Part shown: positions 25,766 through 35,027 of the stretch, piece by piece
How the letters are laid out: every line of letters begins with the position of its first letter
Position numbering within the stretch: position 1 is the first letter of the stretch
Source of the DNA: Salipiger abyssi
GTDB lineage: Bacteria; Pseudomonadota; Alphaproteobacteria; Rhodobacterales; Rhodobacteraceae
Reading direction: 5' to 3'
Assembly: GCF_017311415.1 (NCBI RefSeq)
Contig: NZ_JAEKIS010000002.1
Location: 62,001-126,000, forward strand
Length of the DNA: 64,000 nucleotides
Notes under the pieces: generated by a model
Seen by the model: the letters and a program-made list of their open reading frames with translations, nothing else
Databases searched by the model: none
Told to the model about the DNA's origin: nothing
Translations under genes and position numbers: made by a program

Positions 25766-28129
25766 ATGAGCAACGGGCTTTGGGGAAACCGTTCCCCGCG
25801 TTTTAAGCGCATTTTCAGAACCAGCACCTCTGTCGCGGCGGTTTCTGTCGCGATTACAATGGCTTTCACAGCTCTTCCGGAGCAGGCAGAAGCGCAGACC
25901 TTCTCGTTCAGCAATGTCTCGATCGAAGGCAATCAGCGCATCGAGCCGGGCACCATCCTGAGCTATGCCGGCATCGCGCGCGGCGCCCCCGTGAGCGCCG
26001 CCCAGCTCAACGATGCCTATCAGCGCATTTCGGCCTCGGGCCTGTTCGAAACGGTCGAGATCGTGCCGCAGGGCAACACGCTGGTGATCCGGGTCGTGGA
26101 ATACCCGACGATCAACCGCATCGCCTTCGAAGGCAACAGCCGTATGAAGGACGAGGATCTGGCGCAGATCGTGCGTTCGCAATCGCGCCGCGTCTACAGC
26201 CCCAGCACCGCCGAGCAGGACGCGCAGGCCATCGCCGAGGCCTACACCCAGCAGGGCCGTGTCGCCGCGCGTGTGACCCCCAAGCTGATCAAGCGCTCGG
26301 AAAACCGTGTCGATCTGGTCTATGAGATCTTCGAGGGCGGCGTGACCGAGATCGAGCGTATCGGTTTCGTCGGCAACCAGGCCTATTCCGACCGGCGCCT
26401 GCGCCGGGTGCTGGAGACCAAGCAGGCCGGCCTGCTGCGCGCGATCATCCGCTCGGATACGTTCATCGAGGACCGGATCGCCTTCGACCGCCAGCTGCTC
26501 CAGGATTTCTACGCCTCGCGCGGTTATGTCGATTTCCGCATCACCGGTGTCAATGCCGAGCTGGCCGAGGAACGCGACGGCTATTTCGTCACCTTCAATG
26601 TCGAGGAGGGGCAGCAGTTTTCCTTCGGCGACGTGTCGGTATCCTCCGATCTGCCCGAGGTCGATCCCGAGCTGTTCCAGAGCGCTGTTAAGCTGAAACC
26701 CGGCAAGACCTACTCGCCCTCTCTGGTCGAGAACGAGATCGCCCGGCTGGAGCGGCTTGCCGTGCGCGAGGGCCTGAACTTCGTGCGTGTCGATCCGCGT
26801 GTGACCCGCAATGACCGCGACCTGACGCTGGACGTGGAGTTCATGCTCACCCGCGGCCCGCGCGTCTTTGTCGAACGCATCGACATCGAGGGCAACACCA
26901 CCACGCTCGACCGCGTGGTGCGGCGCCAGTTCGACACCGCCGAGGGCGACCCGTTCAACCCGCGCGCCATCCGCGAAGCCGCCGAGCGCATCCGTGCGCT
27001 GGGGTATTTCACCGACGCCAATGTCGAGGCGCGCGAGGGCACCACACCGCAGCAGGTGATCATCGACGTGAATGTTGACGAGCAACCGACCGGCTCCATC
27101 GGCTTCGGCGGCTCCTATTCGACCACCAGCGGTTTCGGCGCGGCGATCTCCTTCCGGGAGGGCAATTTCCTCGGCCGCGGCCAGATCCTTTCGCTGGGCA
27201 TCAACACCGCGTCTTCGGCATCGAGCTACAATTTCAACTTCGTGGAACCGGCTTTCCTGGGGCGTGACGTCGCCTTCGGTCTGGCGCTCGGTTACACCGA
27301 GACCGACAACGAATATGCCGAGTTCGACACCGCCGAGGGTCAGTTCCGCCCGAGCTTCAGCTTCCCGATCTCGGAAAACGGGCGCCTGAGCCTGCGCTAC
27401 ACCGCGCGTTACACGGACATTTCCAATACCGACGACGATGATGCCGGCCAGGTGATCCGTGCCGAGGAGGACGATGGCAGCCGCATCGACAGCAGCATCG
27501 GCTATACGTTCAGCTACGACACGCGGCGTACCGGGTTGAACCCGAATGCCGGCGTGCTGCTGGAGTTCGGCCAGGATTTCGGCGGCGTCGGCGGCGACAC
27601 CAACTTCATCAAGACCAACCTGCGCGCGGTTGCGCAGACCAAGGTCTGGAACGAGGAGGTCACGCTGCGCGCCTCCTTCGAGGCCGGGGCGCTGCATTAT
27701 TCCAGTGGCGAAAGCCGGGTCACCGACCGTTTCCTGCTGAGCGATTCCACCATGCGCGGCTTCGAATACGGCGGCATCGGCCCCCGCGAATACGATTCCG
27801 CAAGCGATGTCGATGATGGCCTGGGCGGCAATTATTTCGCCGTGGCCCGGCTCGAGGCGGAATTCCCCATCGGTCTGCCGGAGGAATACGGCATCTCGGG
27901 CGGTGTCTTCTACGATATCGGCTCGGTCTGGGGCCTGTCGGACGCGACCAAGGATTCGACCACCAACAAGATCCTTTACGACGACTTCCGCGCCCGTCAG
28001 GTGGTGGGCGTCTCGGTCTTCTGGGATTCCGCCTTTGGCCCGCTTCGGCTGAACTTCTCGCGCCCGGTGCAGAAGGAAGAGCACGACCGCGACCAGAATT
28101 TCAGCCTGTCGATCTCGACCGAGTTCTGA
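25766..28129 (+). CDS. bamA: Outer membrane protein assembly factor BamA
   Basis: Omp85-family insertase of outer-membrane beta-barrel proteins. 787 residues: N-terminal signal region up to about residue 44 (AEAQ), then five POTRA repeats, the first beginning FSFSNVSIEGNQRI, and a C-terminal 16-strand barrel from about residue 430. STMRGFEYGGIGPR matches the conserved RGF loop motif, and the chain ends with aromatic STEF as expected. An in-frame TTG at 25736 would add 10 residues; MSNGLWGN at 25766 is chosen. skp follows after one base. Confidence 0.96.
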   Translation: MSNGLWGNRSPRFKRIFRTSTSVAAVSVAITMAFTALPEQAEAQTFSFSNVSIEGNQRIEPGTILSYAGIARGAPVSAAQLNDAYQRISASGLFETVEIVPQGNTLVIRVVEYPTINRIAFEGNSRMKDEDLAQIVRSQSRRVYSPSTAEQDAQAIAEAYTQQGRVAARVTPKLIKRSENRVDLVYEIFEGGVTEIERIGFVGNQAYSDRRLRRVLETKQAGLLRAIIRSDTFIEDRIAFDRQLLQDFYASRGYVDFRITGVNAELAEERDGYFVTFNVEEGQQFSFGDVSVSSDLPEVDPELFQSAVKLKPGKTYSPSLVENEIARLERLAVREGLNFVRVDPRVTRNDRDLTLDVEFMLTRGPRVFVERIDIEGNTTTLDRVVRRQFDTAEGDPFNPRAIREAAERIRALGYFTDANVEAREGTTPQQVIIDVNVDEQPTGSIGFGGSYSTTSGFGAAISFREGNFLGRGQILSLGINTASSASSYNFNFVEPAFLGRDVAFGLALGYTETDNEYAEFDTAEGQFRPSFSFPISENGRLSLRYTARYTDISNTDDDDAGQVIRAEEDDGSRIDSSIGYTFSYDTRRTGLNPNAGVLLEFGQDFGGVGGDTNFIKTNLRAVAQTKVWNEEVTLRASFEAGALHYSSGESRVTDRFLLSDSTMRGFEYGGIGPREYDSASDVDDGLGGNYFAVARLEAEFPIGLPEEYGISGGVFYDIGSVWGLSDATKDSTTNKILYDDFRARQVVGVSVFWDSAFGPLRLNFSRPVQKEEHDRDQNFSLSISTEF

Positions 28130-28130
28130 G

Positions 28131-28709
28131 GTGGCGGGACTGTTTCGGCTCTGGGCGCTGGCGCTTGGGCTGAGCTTCGCCTGCGTCGCTGCTGCGGCGC
28201 AGGACAGTGCGCAGCCCGGCGTCGTGCAAAGTCAGATATTGACGGTGGAGATCGACCGGCTGTTTGCCGAAAGCGCCTATGGCCAGCGCATCACCCAGAT
28301 GCTGGAGACCGAAGGGGCCGAGATCGCAGCGGAAAACCGACGTATCGAGGCCGAACTTACCGCCGAGGAAAAGGATCTCACCGAAAAGCGCGCAACACTG
28401 AGCCCCTCGGACTTCCGCGCATTGGCCGAAGCCTTCGACCAGAAGGTCCAGGAGCTGCGCCGCGAGCAGGACACCAAGGCACGCGCGCTCGGCAATCTCT
28501 CGGAGGAGCGCCGCCGTCAGTTTCTTTCCGCCGCCGAGCCGGTGCTGGCGCAGCTCATGCGCGAGGCCGGTGCGGCCGTCATTCTGGACAAGCGCACGGT
28601 GTTCCTCTCCGCCGGGGTGATCGACATCACCGACACAGCCATCGCCCGGATCGACGCGGCAATTGGCGACGGCGCGCCGTCCGGCGAAGCGCCCGCCGCG
28701 CAGGAATAG
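28131..28709 (+). CDS. skp: OmpH/Skp-family periplasmic chaperone
   Basis: 192-residue periplasmic chaperone for unfolded outer-membrane proteins delivered to BamA. GTG start one base after the bamA stop. Signal peptide about 1-22 (AAAA-QDS), a short strand ([11 protein letters not shown]), then long coiled-coil helices ([24 protein letters not shown]) and the returning C-terminal strand [19 protein letters not shown] typical of Skp. Confidence 0.92.
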   Translation: MAGLFRLWALALGLSFACVAAAAQDSAQPGVVQSQILTVEIDRLFAESAYGQRITQMLETEGAEIAAENRRIEAELTAEEKDLTEKRATLSPSDFRALAEAFDQKVQELRREQDTKARALGNLSEERRRQFLSAAEPVLAQLMREAGAAVILDKRTVFLSAGVIDITDTAIARIDAAIGDGAPSGEAPAAQE

Positions 28710-28803
28710 CGCTGTCCAGCGTGGCGACGGACACGGCGCAGCTTGCCCCATCGTCCCGCTATTGCTAGGGACATCTGCGATAAATGGAGTTGAAAGGCCA
28801 AGA

Positions 28804-29265
28804 ATGACCGAACCCCTGCTTTCCGCGGATATCGATCTTATCCAGCGCATCCTGCCGCATCGCTACCCGTTCCTTCTGGTGGACCGGGTGGTCGATATCG
28901 ACGGCTACAAATCCGCGGTCGGCATCAAGAACGTCACGATGAACGAGCCGCATTTCCAGGGGCATTTCCCCGGGCAGCCGATCATGCCGGGCGTCACCAT
29001 CGTCGAGGCGATGGCGCAGACCACGGCGGTGATGGTGGGGGTCGCGCTGGATCTGGCCGACAAGGATCTCAAGGTCTATTTCATGTCCATCGACAAGTGC
29101 AAATTCCGCCGCATGGTGCGCCCCGGCGACCAGCTGCGCATGACGCTCAACACGCTGCGCGGGCGCCCCGGCGGCAAGATCTGGAAATTCGGCGGCGTCG
29201 CCGAGGTCGATGGCGAGATGGCCACCGAGGTCGAATTCACCGCGATGATGGACCTGCCGACGTGA
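28804..29265 (+). CDS. fabZ: 3-hydroxyacyl-ACP dehydratase
   Basis: Dehydrates beta-hydroxyacyl-ACP in fatty-acid elongation and balances the pool with lipid A synthesis. 153 residues in a hot-dog fold; catalytic His54 in [11 protein letters not shown] and Glu68 in VEAMAQ. The start at 28804 has AAAGG upstream. Its stop overlaps the GTG of lpxA (GTGA). Confidence 0.97.
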   Translation: MTEPLLSADIDLIQRILPHRYPFLLVDRVVDIDGYKSAVGIKNVTMNEPHFQGHFPGQPIMPGVTIVEAMAQTTAVMVGVALDLADKDLKVYFMSIDKCKFRRMVRPGDQLRMTLNTLRGRPGGKIWKFGGVAEVDGEMATEVEFTAMMDLPT

Positions 29266-30050
29266 CCCAGCCGGAGATCCATCCCAGCGCCTGTGTCGAA
29301 GAGGGTGCGCAGATCGGCGACGGCTGCCGCATCGGCCCGTTCTGCCATATCGGTCCGCAGGCCGTCCTGGGCGAAGGCGTCGAGCTCAAGTCGCATGTGG
29401 TGGTCACCGGCGAGACCGAGATCGGCGACGAGACAGTGATCTTTCCGTTCTCGGTGATCGGTGAGATCCCGCAGGATCTCAAGTTCAAGGGCGAAAAGAC
29501 CCGTCTGGTGATCGGCAAGCGCAACCGCATCCGCGAGCATGTCACCATGAACTGCGGCACCGAGGGCGGCGGCGGCGTCACCCGCGTCGGCGATGACGGG
29601 CTGTTCATGGCCGGCTGCCATGTGGCCCATGACGCGCAGGTGGGTGACCGGGTGATCCTGGTCAACCACGCCTCGGTCGCCGGCCATTGCGTGCTCGAGG
29701 ACGACGTGATCGTCGGCGGGCTCTCCGGCGTGCACCAATGGGTGCGCATCGGGCGCGGCGCGATCATCGGCGCGGTCACCATGGTGACCAACGACGTCAT
29801 TCCCTACGGTCTGGTACAGGCGCCGCGCGGCAAGCTCGACGGGCTGAACCTCGTCGGCCTCAAGCGCAAGGGCGTGAGCCGCAGCGACATCACCGCGCTG
29901 CGCGCCGCCTTCCAGATGCTGGCGCAGGGCGAGGGCGCCTTTGCCGACCGCGCCAAACGGCTCGGCGACGAGACCCAGAGCGCCTATGTGCGCGAGATCG
30001 TCGCCTTCATCCTCGGCGACAGCGACCGCCATTTCCTGACGCCGGGCTGA
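29262..30050 (+). CDS. lpxA: UDP-N-acetylglucosamine acyltransferase
   Basis: First lipid A enzyme, acylating UDP-GlcNAc at O3. 262 residues; left-handed beta-helix hexapeptide repeats through about residue 190, then a C-terminal helical part. The catalytic His is in [11 protein letters not shown] (His123, equivalent to His125 of E. coli). GTG start overlapping the fabZ stop. Followed after 5 bp by lpxI. Confidence 0.96.
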   Translation: MTQPEIHPSACVEEGAQIGDGCRIGPFCHIGPQAVLGEGVELKSHVVVTGETEIGDETVIFPFSVIGEIPQDLKFKGEKTRLVIGKRNRIREHVTMNCGTEGGGGVTRVGDDGLFMAGCHVAHDAQVGDRVILVNHASVAGHCVLEDDVIVGGLSGVHQWVRIGRGAIIGAVTMVTNDVIPYGLVQAPRGKLDGLNLVGLKRKGVSRSDITALRAAFQMLAQGEGAFADRAKRLGDETQSAYVREIVAFILGDSDRHFLTPG

Positions 30051-30055
30051 GCCCG

Positions 30056-30844
30056 GTGCTGGCTCTGATCGCCGGGCAGGGCGCCCTGCCGCGCGCGGTG
30101 GCCGAGGCCGCGCCCGAGCCGCCGCTGATCTGCGCGCTGGAGCCCTACCGCCCCGAGGGGCTCGACGTGGACAAGAGCTTCCGCATCGAGCGTCTCGGCG
30201 GCTTCCTGCACTGGCTGAAGGCGCGCGGCGTCACCCGGATCTGCATGTGCGGCCGGGTGCGCCGTCCCGAGATCCGCCTCTCGCGGCTCGACTGGCGCAC
30301 GGCGCTGATGCTGCCCGCCATCCGCCGCGCGATCCGGCGCGGCGACGACGGCGCGCTGCGCATCGTCATCGGCCTGCTCGAAGAGGCGGGGTTCGAGGTG
30401 GTGGGCGCGCATGAGGTGGCACCGGCGCTGCTGATGCCGGAGGGTGTGGCGACCCGCGCGCAGCCGGGGCCGGATCTGGCGCGCGACATGGCGCTGGCCG
30501 AGCGGATCAGCGTCGATCAGGGCCGCGCCGATCTCGGCCAGGCCTGCGTGATCCGGGATGGTCGCGTGGTGGTGCAGGAGGACGATGCCGGCACCGACGC
30601 GATGCTGGCGCGCCTGCCCGAATCCGCCCCCGGCACCGGCGGCATTCTCTTCAAGGGGCCGAAATTCCGCCAGGAGCGCCGCGCCGATCTGCCGGTGATC
30701 GGGCCGAATACCGCCAAAGGCGCCATTCGCGCCGGGCTTTCCGGCATCGTCATCGACGCGCGCGGCGTCATGGTGCTCGACCGGCCCGCGCTGCTCCGCC
30801 GGCTCGACGAGGCCGATCTGTTTCTCCTGGCACGGAAGGTCTGA
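30056..30844 (+). CDS. lpxI: UDP-2,3-diacylglucosamine diphosphatase LpxI
   Basis: Hydrolyses UDP-2,3-diacylglucosamine to lipid X plus UMP, the step done by LpxH in gammaproteobacteria; LpxI (DUF1009) is the alphaproteobacterial replacement. 262 residues from a GTG. Family features: N-terminal LALIAGQGALPRAVAEAA, GGFLHWLKARGVTRICMCGRV, and the C-terminal LFKGPKFRQERRADLPVIGPNT catalytic-domain motif with its Asp. Position between lpxA and lpxB confirms the role. Confidence 0.94.
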   Translation: MLALIAGQGALPRAVAEAAPEPPLICALEPYRPEGLDVDKSFRIERLGGFLHWLKARGVTRICMCGRVRRPEIRLSRLDWRTALMLPAIRRAIRRGDDGALRIVIGLLEEAGFEVVGAHEVAPALLMPEGVATRAQPGPDLARDMALAERISVDQGRADLGQACVIRDGRVVVQEDDAGTDAMLARLPESAPGTGGILFKGPKFRQERRADLPVIGPNTAKGAIRAGLSGIVIDARGVMVLDRPALLRRLDEADLFLLARKV

Positions 30845-30847
30845 TCC

Positions 30848-32008
30848 ATGCATGTCTTCGTGATCGCGGGCGAGCCGTCGGGCGACAGGCTGGGGGCGGC
30901 GCTGATGGCCGGGCTCAGGGGCAGGGTGCCCGATATCCGCTTCACCGGCATCGGCGGCGAGCGCATGCTGGGCGAGGGGCTCGACAGCCTGTTTCCCATG
31001 GACGAGATCTCGATCATGGGCATTGCCGAGATCCTCGCGCAATACTGCCACCTCAAGCGCCGCATCCGCGAGACCGCCGAGGCGGTGATCGCCGCAAGGC
31101 CCGATGTGCTGGTGACCGTCGATCTGCCGGAGTTCTCGCTGCGCGTGGCCAAGCTGGTCAAGGCGCGCTCCGACATCCGCGTGGTGCATTACGTGGCGCC
31201 CACGGTCTGGGCCTGGCGCCCGGGGCGTGCGGCAAAGATGGCGCGGCATGTGGATCAGGTGCTGGCGCTGCTGCCGTTCGAGCCGCCCTATATGGAGGCC
31301 GCCGGCATGCGCTGCGATTTCGTCGGCCACCCGGTGGTGACCGAACCGCAGGCGAGCGCCGCCGAGGCAGCGGCCTTCCGCACCCGCCACGGGCTGGGTG
31401 AGGCGCCGCTGGCGCTGATGCTGCCGGGCTCGCGGCGCTCCGAGGTGACGCGGCTGGCACCGGTCTTCGGCGAGGTCGCCGCACGGCTGCACCGCGACCG
31501 TCCCGATCTGCGGCTGGTGCTCCCGGCGGCGGCGCCGGTGGCGGGGCTGGTGCGCGAGCTCTGCGCCGGCTGGCCGGGCGCACCGCTGATCCTCGATCCC
31601 ACGCGCCTGGGCGACGCGATGGCGGCGGAGAAACGCGCGGCCTTTGCCGCGGCGGATGTGGCGCTGGCGGCCTCCGGCACGGTCTCGCTGGAGCTGGCGG
31701 CGGCGGGCACGCCGATGGTGGTGGCCTACGATATGGGCTTTCTGTCGCGCCAGATCATCGGGCGGTTGCTGCGCGTCGACACGGTAACGCTGGTCAATCT
31801 TGTCTCGGAAACCCGCGCGGTGCCGGAATTCATCGGCGAGGCCTGCCGCCCCGATCCCATCGCGGAGGCGCTGCTACGGGTGCTCGATGCGCCGCAGGAG
31901 CAGGCCCGCGCCATGCAGCTCACCATGGAGCGGCTCGGACGCGGCGGCCCGCCACCGGGCGAACGCGCCGCCGACGCTGTGCTCTCCGGCCTCGCAGACG
32001 CGACCTGA
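30848..32008 (+). CDS. lpxB: Lipid-A-disaccharide synthase
   Basis: Condenses lipid X and UDP-diacylglucosamine into the tetraacyl disaccharide. 386 residues of GT-B/GT19 fold: HVFVIAGEPSGDRLGAALM at the N-terminus, HYVAPTVWAWRPGR, LLPGSRRSEV, and AASGTVSLELAAAGTPMVV in the UDP-binding domain. Last gene of the envelope series, converging on purU across a hairpin. Confidence 0.97.
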   Translation: MHVFVIAGEPSGDRLGAALMAGLRGRVPDIRFTGIGGERMLGEGLDSLFPMDEISIMGIAEILAQYCHLKRRIRETAEAVIAARPDVLVTVDLPEFSLRVAKLVKARSDIRVVHYVAPTVWAWRPGRAAKMARHVDQVLALLPFEPPYMEAAGMRCDFVGHPVVTEPQASAAEAAAFRTRHGLGEAPLALMLPGSRRSEVTRLAPVFGEVAARLHRDRPDLRLVLPAAAPVAGLVRELCAGWPGAPLILDPTRLGDAMAAEKRAAFAAADVALAASGTVSLELAAAGTPMVVAYDMGFLSRQIIGRLLRVDTVTLVNLVSETRAVPEFIGEACRPDPIAEALLRVLDAPQEQARAMQLTMERLGRGGPPPGERAADAVLSGLADAT

Positions 32009-32010
32009 CC

Positions 32011-32044
32011 AAAGAAAGGCGCGGCCCCTTACGAGTGCCGCGCC
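32011..32044. terminator. Terminator between convergent lpxB and purU
   Basis: The stem GGCGCGGC (32018-32025)/GCCGCGCC (32037-32044) is followed on the minus strand by TTTCTTT (complement of 32011-32017). It therefore ends purU transcription efficiently and may also act on lpxB. Confidence 0.75.
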
Positions 32045-32049
32045 CGCAT

Positions 32050-32079
32050 CTTCATCTTTCTGCAAATACTCAAACCCGG
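32050..32079 (-). repeat. TTTGAGTATTT intergenic repeat, copy A
   Basis: Minus-strand reading: CCGGGTTTGAGTATTT, then GCAGAAAGATGAAG. It agrees at nearly every position with the copy at 58791-58819, and a 12-base core (TTGAGTATTTGC) occurs at 5583-5594. It lies between convergent genes here, with no coding role. Confidence 0.6.
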
Positions 32080-32096
32080 CGCCGCAGGCGCTGCCT

Positions 32097-32981
32097 CTAG
32101 CCCATACGCTCGGAGGCGTAGGAGCCGGGCGAGGCCGGGAACACTACCGTCTTGTTGCCATTGAGGAAAACCCGCCGGTGGATATGCGCATGAATCGCGC
32201 GCGCCAGCACCGAGGCCTCCACATCGCGACCCAGCGACACGTAATCCTCGGGCGACTGCGCATGCGTCACCCGCACCGTGTCCTGCTCGATGATCGGGCC
32301 TTCGTCGAGATCGGCGGTCACGTAATGCGAGGTCGCGCCGATGAGCTTCACGCCGCGCTCAAAGGCCTGCTTGTACGGGTTCGCGCCCTTGAAAGACGGC
32401 AGGAAAGAGTGGTGAATGTTGATGATCCGCCCCGACATCTTCTGACACATCTCGTCCGAGAGGATCTGCATGTAGCGCGCCAGCACAATCAGCTCGGCGC
32501 CGGTGTCTTCCACCACATCCATGATCCGACGCTCGGCCTCGGGCTTGTTCTCCTTGGTGACCTTGATGCAGTGGAAGGGGATATCATGGTTCACCACGAC
32601 TTTCTGGTAATCCATGTGGTTCGAGATCACCGCCACGATGTCGATCGGCAGCGCGCCGATGCGCCAGCGGTAGAGCAGGTCGTTGAGACAATGGCCGAAG
32701 CGCGAGACCATGATGATCACCTTCATCTTCTCGCTCTCGTCATGGAAGGCATAATCCATGCCGAGTGTCCCGGCGACATCGGCAAAGGCGCTCTCGAGCG
32801 TAGCGAGTTCGGCGCCGGTCTCGCTCTGAAAGCTCACCCGCATGAAGAAATTGCCGGTCTCCAGATCGTCGAACTGGGCGCTGTCGGTGATATTGCAGCC
32901 CTGTTCGGCGAGGAACGTGGCGATGGCGGCCACGATGCCGCGGGTCGAAGGGCATTTGACGGTCAGGGCGTAGGAGCTCAT
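32097..32981 (-). CDS. purU: Formyltetrahydrofolate deformylase
   Basis: Hydrolyses 10-formyl-THF to formate and THF, balancing one-carbon pools; relevant here because methyl-THF is drawn off by the methionine genes upstream in the window. 294 residues: N-terminal ACT regulatory domain (about 1-75, MSSYALTVKCPSTRGIVAAI) and a formyltransferase-type catalytic domain with RFGHCLNDLLYR, NIHHSFLPSFKGANPY and VKLIGATSHYVTADLDEGPII. Start at 32981 preceded by AGGAT; an upstream frame to 33050 is not supported. Confidence 0.95.
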   Translation of the reverse strand: MSSYALTVKCPSTRGIVAAIATFLAEQGCNITDSAQFDDLETGNFFMRVSFQSETGAELATLESAFADVAGTLGMDYAFHDESEKMKVIIMVSRFGHCLNDLLYRWRIGALPIDIVAVISNHMDYQKVVVNHDIPFHCIKVTKENKPEAERRIMDVVEDTGAELIVLARYMQILSDEMCQKMSGRIINIHHSFLPSFKGANPYKQAFERGVKLIGATSHYVTADLDEGPIIEQDTVRVTHAQSPEDYVSLGRDVEASVLARAIHAHIHRRVFLNGNKTVVFPASPGSYASERMG

Positions 32982-33159
32982 CCGGCGGATCCTGTAAAAG
33001 GGTGGGTTGTCGCTGCGGGTCTGGGCGGCGCGCGCGGCGTCCGGCGTCAAGCCCGCTCTCTGCCTCTAGCCGGTATTCCGCGCAGCGCGCGGCCCGGGCG
33101 CGACCTGATCCGGTCAGCCAGCGACATGCTGCGCCACAACGGCGGGGTGCAGCGGACAT

Positions 33160-33188
33160 TTGACTTGTGAAAGCGCTTTGAACGGCTT
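33160..33188 (+). promoter_or_regulatory. LacI-type operator and promoter of the sugar phosphorylase gene
   Basis: TGAAAGCGCTTTGA (33168-33181) is a near-perfect palindrome of the LacI/GalR class with central CG. It lies just after a -35-like TTGACT (33160-33165), where a bound repressor would block initiation. The 5' untranslated stretch to the ATG at 33294 is about 110 bp. No LacI-family gene is in the window. Confidence 0.65.
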
Positions 33189-33293
33189 AACCGGAAAGGA
33201 GCGGCTTGCCGCAAAAGGGTCGCGGGGGCAAAATTCTCCGCCTCGCCGGGCCGAGCGGCCTCCGTCAGACCACCCTACGCCAAAAGAGATTTC

Positions 33294-35027
33294 ATGACCG
33301 AGAGCTCCTTCAGCGCCAGATTGTCCGAACTGCTCCGCTTTATCTATCCCGAGCTGGACGCCCATATCCTCGCCAGCCAGGTGATCGAGGCGTTCTGGCC
33401 CGAGGAGAAGCACCGCCGCAAACAGCCGCGCAAGCCGGGCAACAATCTCTGGACGCAGAACGACGCGGTGCTGATCACCTATGGCGACAGCCTGATCGAC
33501 GGGTTTCACAAGCCGCTCGACCTGATGCACGATTTCCTGCTCACCCATATGAAGGGCGTGGTGAACGGGGTGCATATCCTGCCGTTCTTTCCCTTCACCT
33601 CCGATGACGGGTTCGCCGTTACCGATTACCGCAAGGTGAACCCGCAGCTCGGCGAGTGGTCGGACATCACCCGCATCAGTTCCGAGTTCCACCTGATGTC
33701 GGATCTGGTGCTCAACCATGTCTCGAGCCAGGGCGTGTGGTTCAACGCCTACCGGCAGGGGCAGGCGCCCTACGACAAGTTCTTCTTCGAGGCCGACCCG
33801 TCCGACGATGTCTCGATGGTTGTTCGACCGCGCACCACGCCGCTCTTGCAGGAGGTCGAGACGGCCATGGGCACCCGCCATGTCTGGTGCACCTTCAGCC
33901 ACGACCAGATCGACCTGGATTTCCGCAATCCCGAGGTGCTGCTGGAGATCATCCGCATCATCCGGCTGCATATCGACATGGGGGTGCGGATCATCCGGCT
34001 GGATGCGGTGGCCTTCCTCTGGAAGCAGCTCGGCACCAACTGCATCCACCTTCCGCAGACCCATGCGGTGATCCAGCTCATGCGGCTGCTGATGGATTAC
34101 ACCACCGAGACGGTGATCCTGCTGACCGAGACCAATGTGCCCAAGGCCGAGAACCTCAGCTATTTCGGCCGGCGCAACGAGGCGCATGTGGTCTACAACT
34201 TCCCGCTGCCGCCGCTGATCCTGCACGCGATGATGTCGGGCAGCGCGAAATACCTGATCGACTGGCAGCGCACCATGCCACCGGCGCCGCTGGGCTGCGC
34301 CTATCTCAACTTCACCGCCAGCCATGACGGCATCGGCATGCGCCCCGCCGAGGGGCTGCTGCCGCCGCCCGAGATCGGCCAGGTGATCGACACGATCCGC
34401 GAAATCGGCGGGCTGGTCTCGATGCGCTCGCTGCCCGGCGGCGGCGAGGCGCCCTATGAGCTCAACTGCTCGTATTTCGAGGCGATGGGCCGCACCTTCA
34501 ATGGCGCCGACGATCATCACTTCGCGCGCTTCCTCTGCTCGCAGACAATCATGATGTCGCTGGAGGGGATTCCGGCCTTCTACATCCATTCCATGCTGGC
34601 CACGCCCAACGATCTCGAAGCGGTGGAGCGGCGCGGCATGAACCGGGCGATCAACCGCCATCGCTGGAACTATCCCGAGCTTCAGGAACGGCTCGCCGAT
34701 CCGGAGAGCCTGCATGCGCGGGTGCTGGCGGCGCTGTCCGAGCGGTTGAAGCTGCGCGCCGAGCAGCCGGGCTTTCACCCCAACGCGACGCAGTTCACGC
34801 TGAATCTCGACCAGCGTATCTTTGGCCTCTGGCGTCAGTCGCTCGACCGGGCGCAGTCGATCTTTGCGCTGCACAATGTCAGCGGCGAGACGGTCGAGAT
34901 CCCGGCGGGCGATCTCAACCTGATCGCCGATGAGCAGTGGGTCGACCTGTTGAGCGGCGAGGAGGTCACCGCGGGGGCGGTTGAGATGGCACCGTATCAG
35001 TGCCGCTGGATCACCAATCTGGTCTGA
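33294..35027 (+). CDS. GH13 sugar phosphorylase (sucrose/glucosylglycerate phosphorylase type)
   Basis: 577-residue alpha-amylase-fold enzyme of the GH13_18 phosphorylase group, cleaving an alpha-glucoside with phosphate to glucose 1-phosphate. Landmarks: LITYGDSLIDG at about 60, VHILPFFPFTSDDGFAVTDY, the catalytic Asp in RLDAVAFLWK, the acid/base Glu in LLTETNVP, and NFTASHDGIG. The group includes sucrose, glucosylglycerate and glucosylglycerol phosphorylases; sequence reading alone cannot choose among them, though a compatible-solute substrate is attractive for a marine organism. It stands alone, with a LacI-type operator upstream. Confidence 0.85.
   Translation: MTESSFSARLSELLRFIYPELDAHILASQVIEAFWPEEKHRRKQPRKPGNNLWTQNDAVLITYGDSLIDGFHKPLDLMHDFLLTHMKGVVNGVHILPFFPFTSDDGFAVTDYRKVNPQLGEWSDITRISSEFHLMSDLVLNHVSSQGVWFNAYRQGQAPYDKFFFEADPSDDVSMVVRPRTTPLLQEVETAMGTRHVWCTFSHDQIDLDFRNPEVLLEIIRIIRLHIDMGVRIIRLDAVAFLWKQLGTNCIHLPQTHAVIQLMRLLMDYTTETVILLTETNVPKAENLSYFGRRNEAHVVYNFPLPPLILHAMMSGSAKYLIDWQRTMPPAPLGCAYLNFTASHDGIGMRPAEGLLPPPEIGQVIDTIREIGGLVSMRSLPGGGEAPYELNCSYFEAMGRTFNGADDHHFARFLCSQTIMMSLEGIPAFYIHSMLATPNDLEAVERRGMNRAINRHRWNYPELQERLADPESLHARVLAALSERLKLRAEQPGFHPNATQFTLNLDQRIFGLWRQSLDRAQSIFALHNVSGETVEIPAGDLNLIADEQWVDLLSGEEVTAGAVEMAPYQCRWITNLV

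Noticed and set aside
19598-26150. Other TTCGAA-centred GC palindromes inside miaA and bamA
   Set aside because: Short, single, and within coding sequence; they do not show the paired 22-bp architecture.
25628-28084. 818-codon antisense frame over bamA
   Set aside because: Same artefact; BamA is unmistakable on the plus strand.
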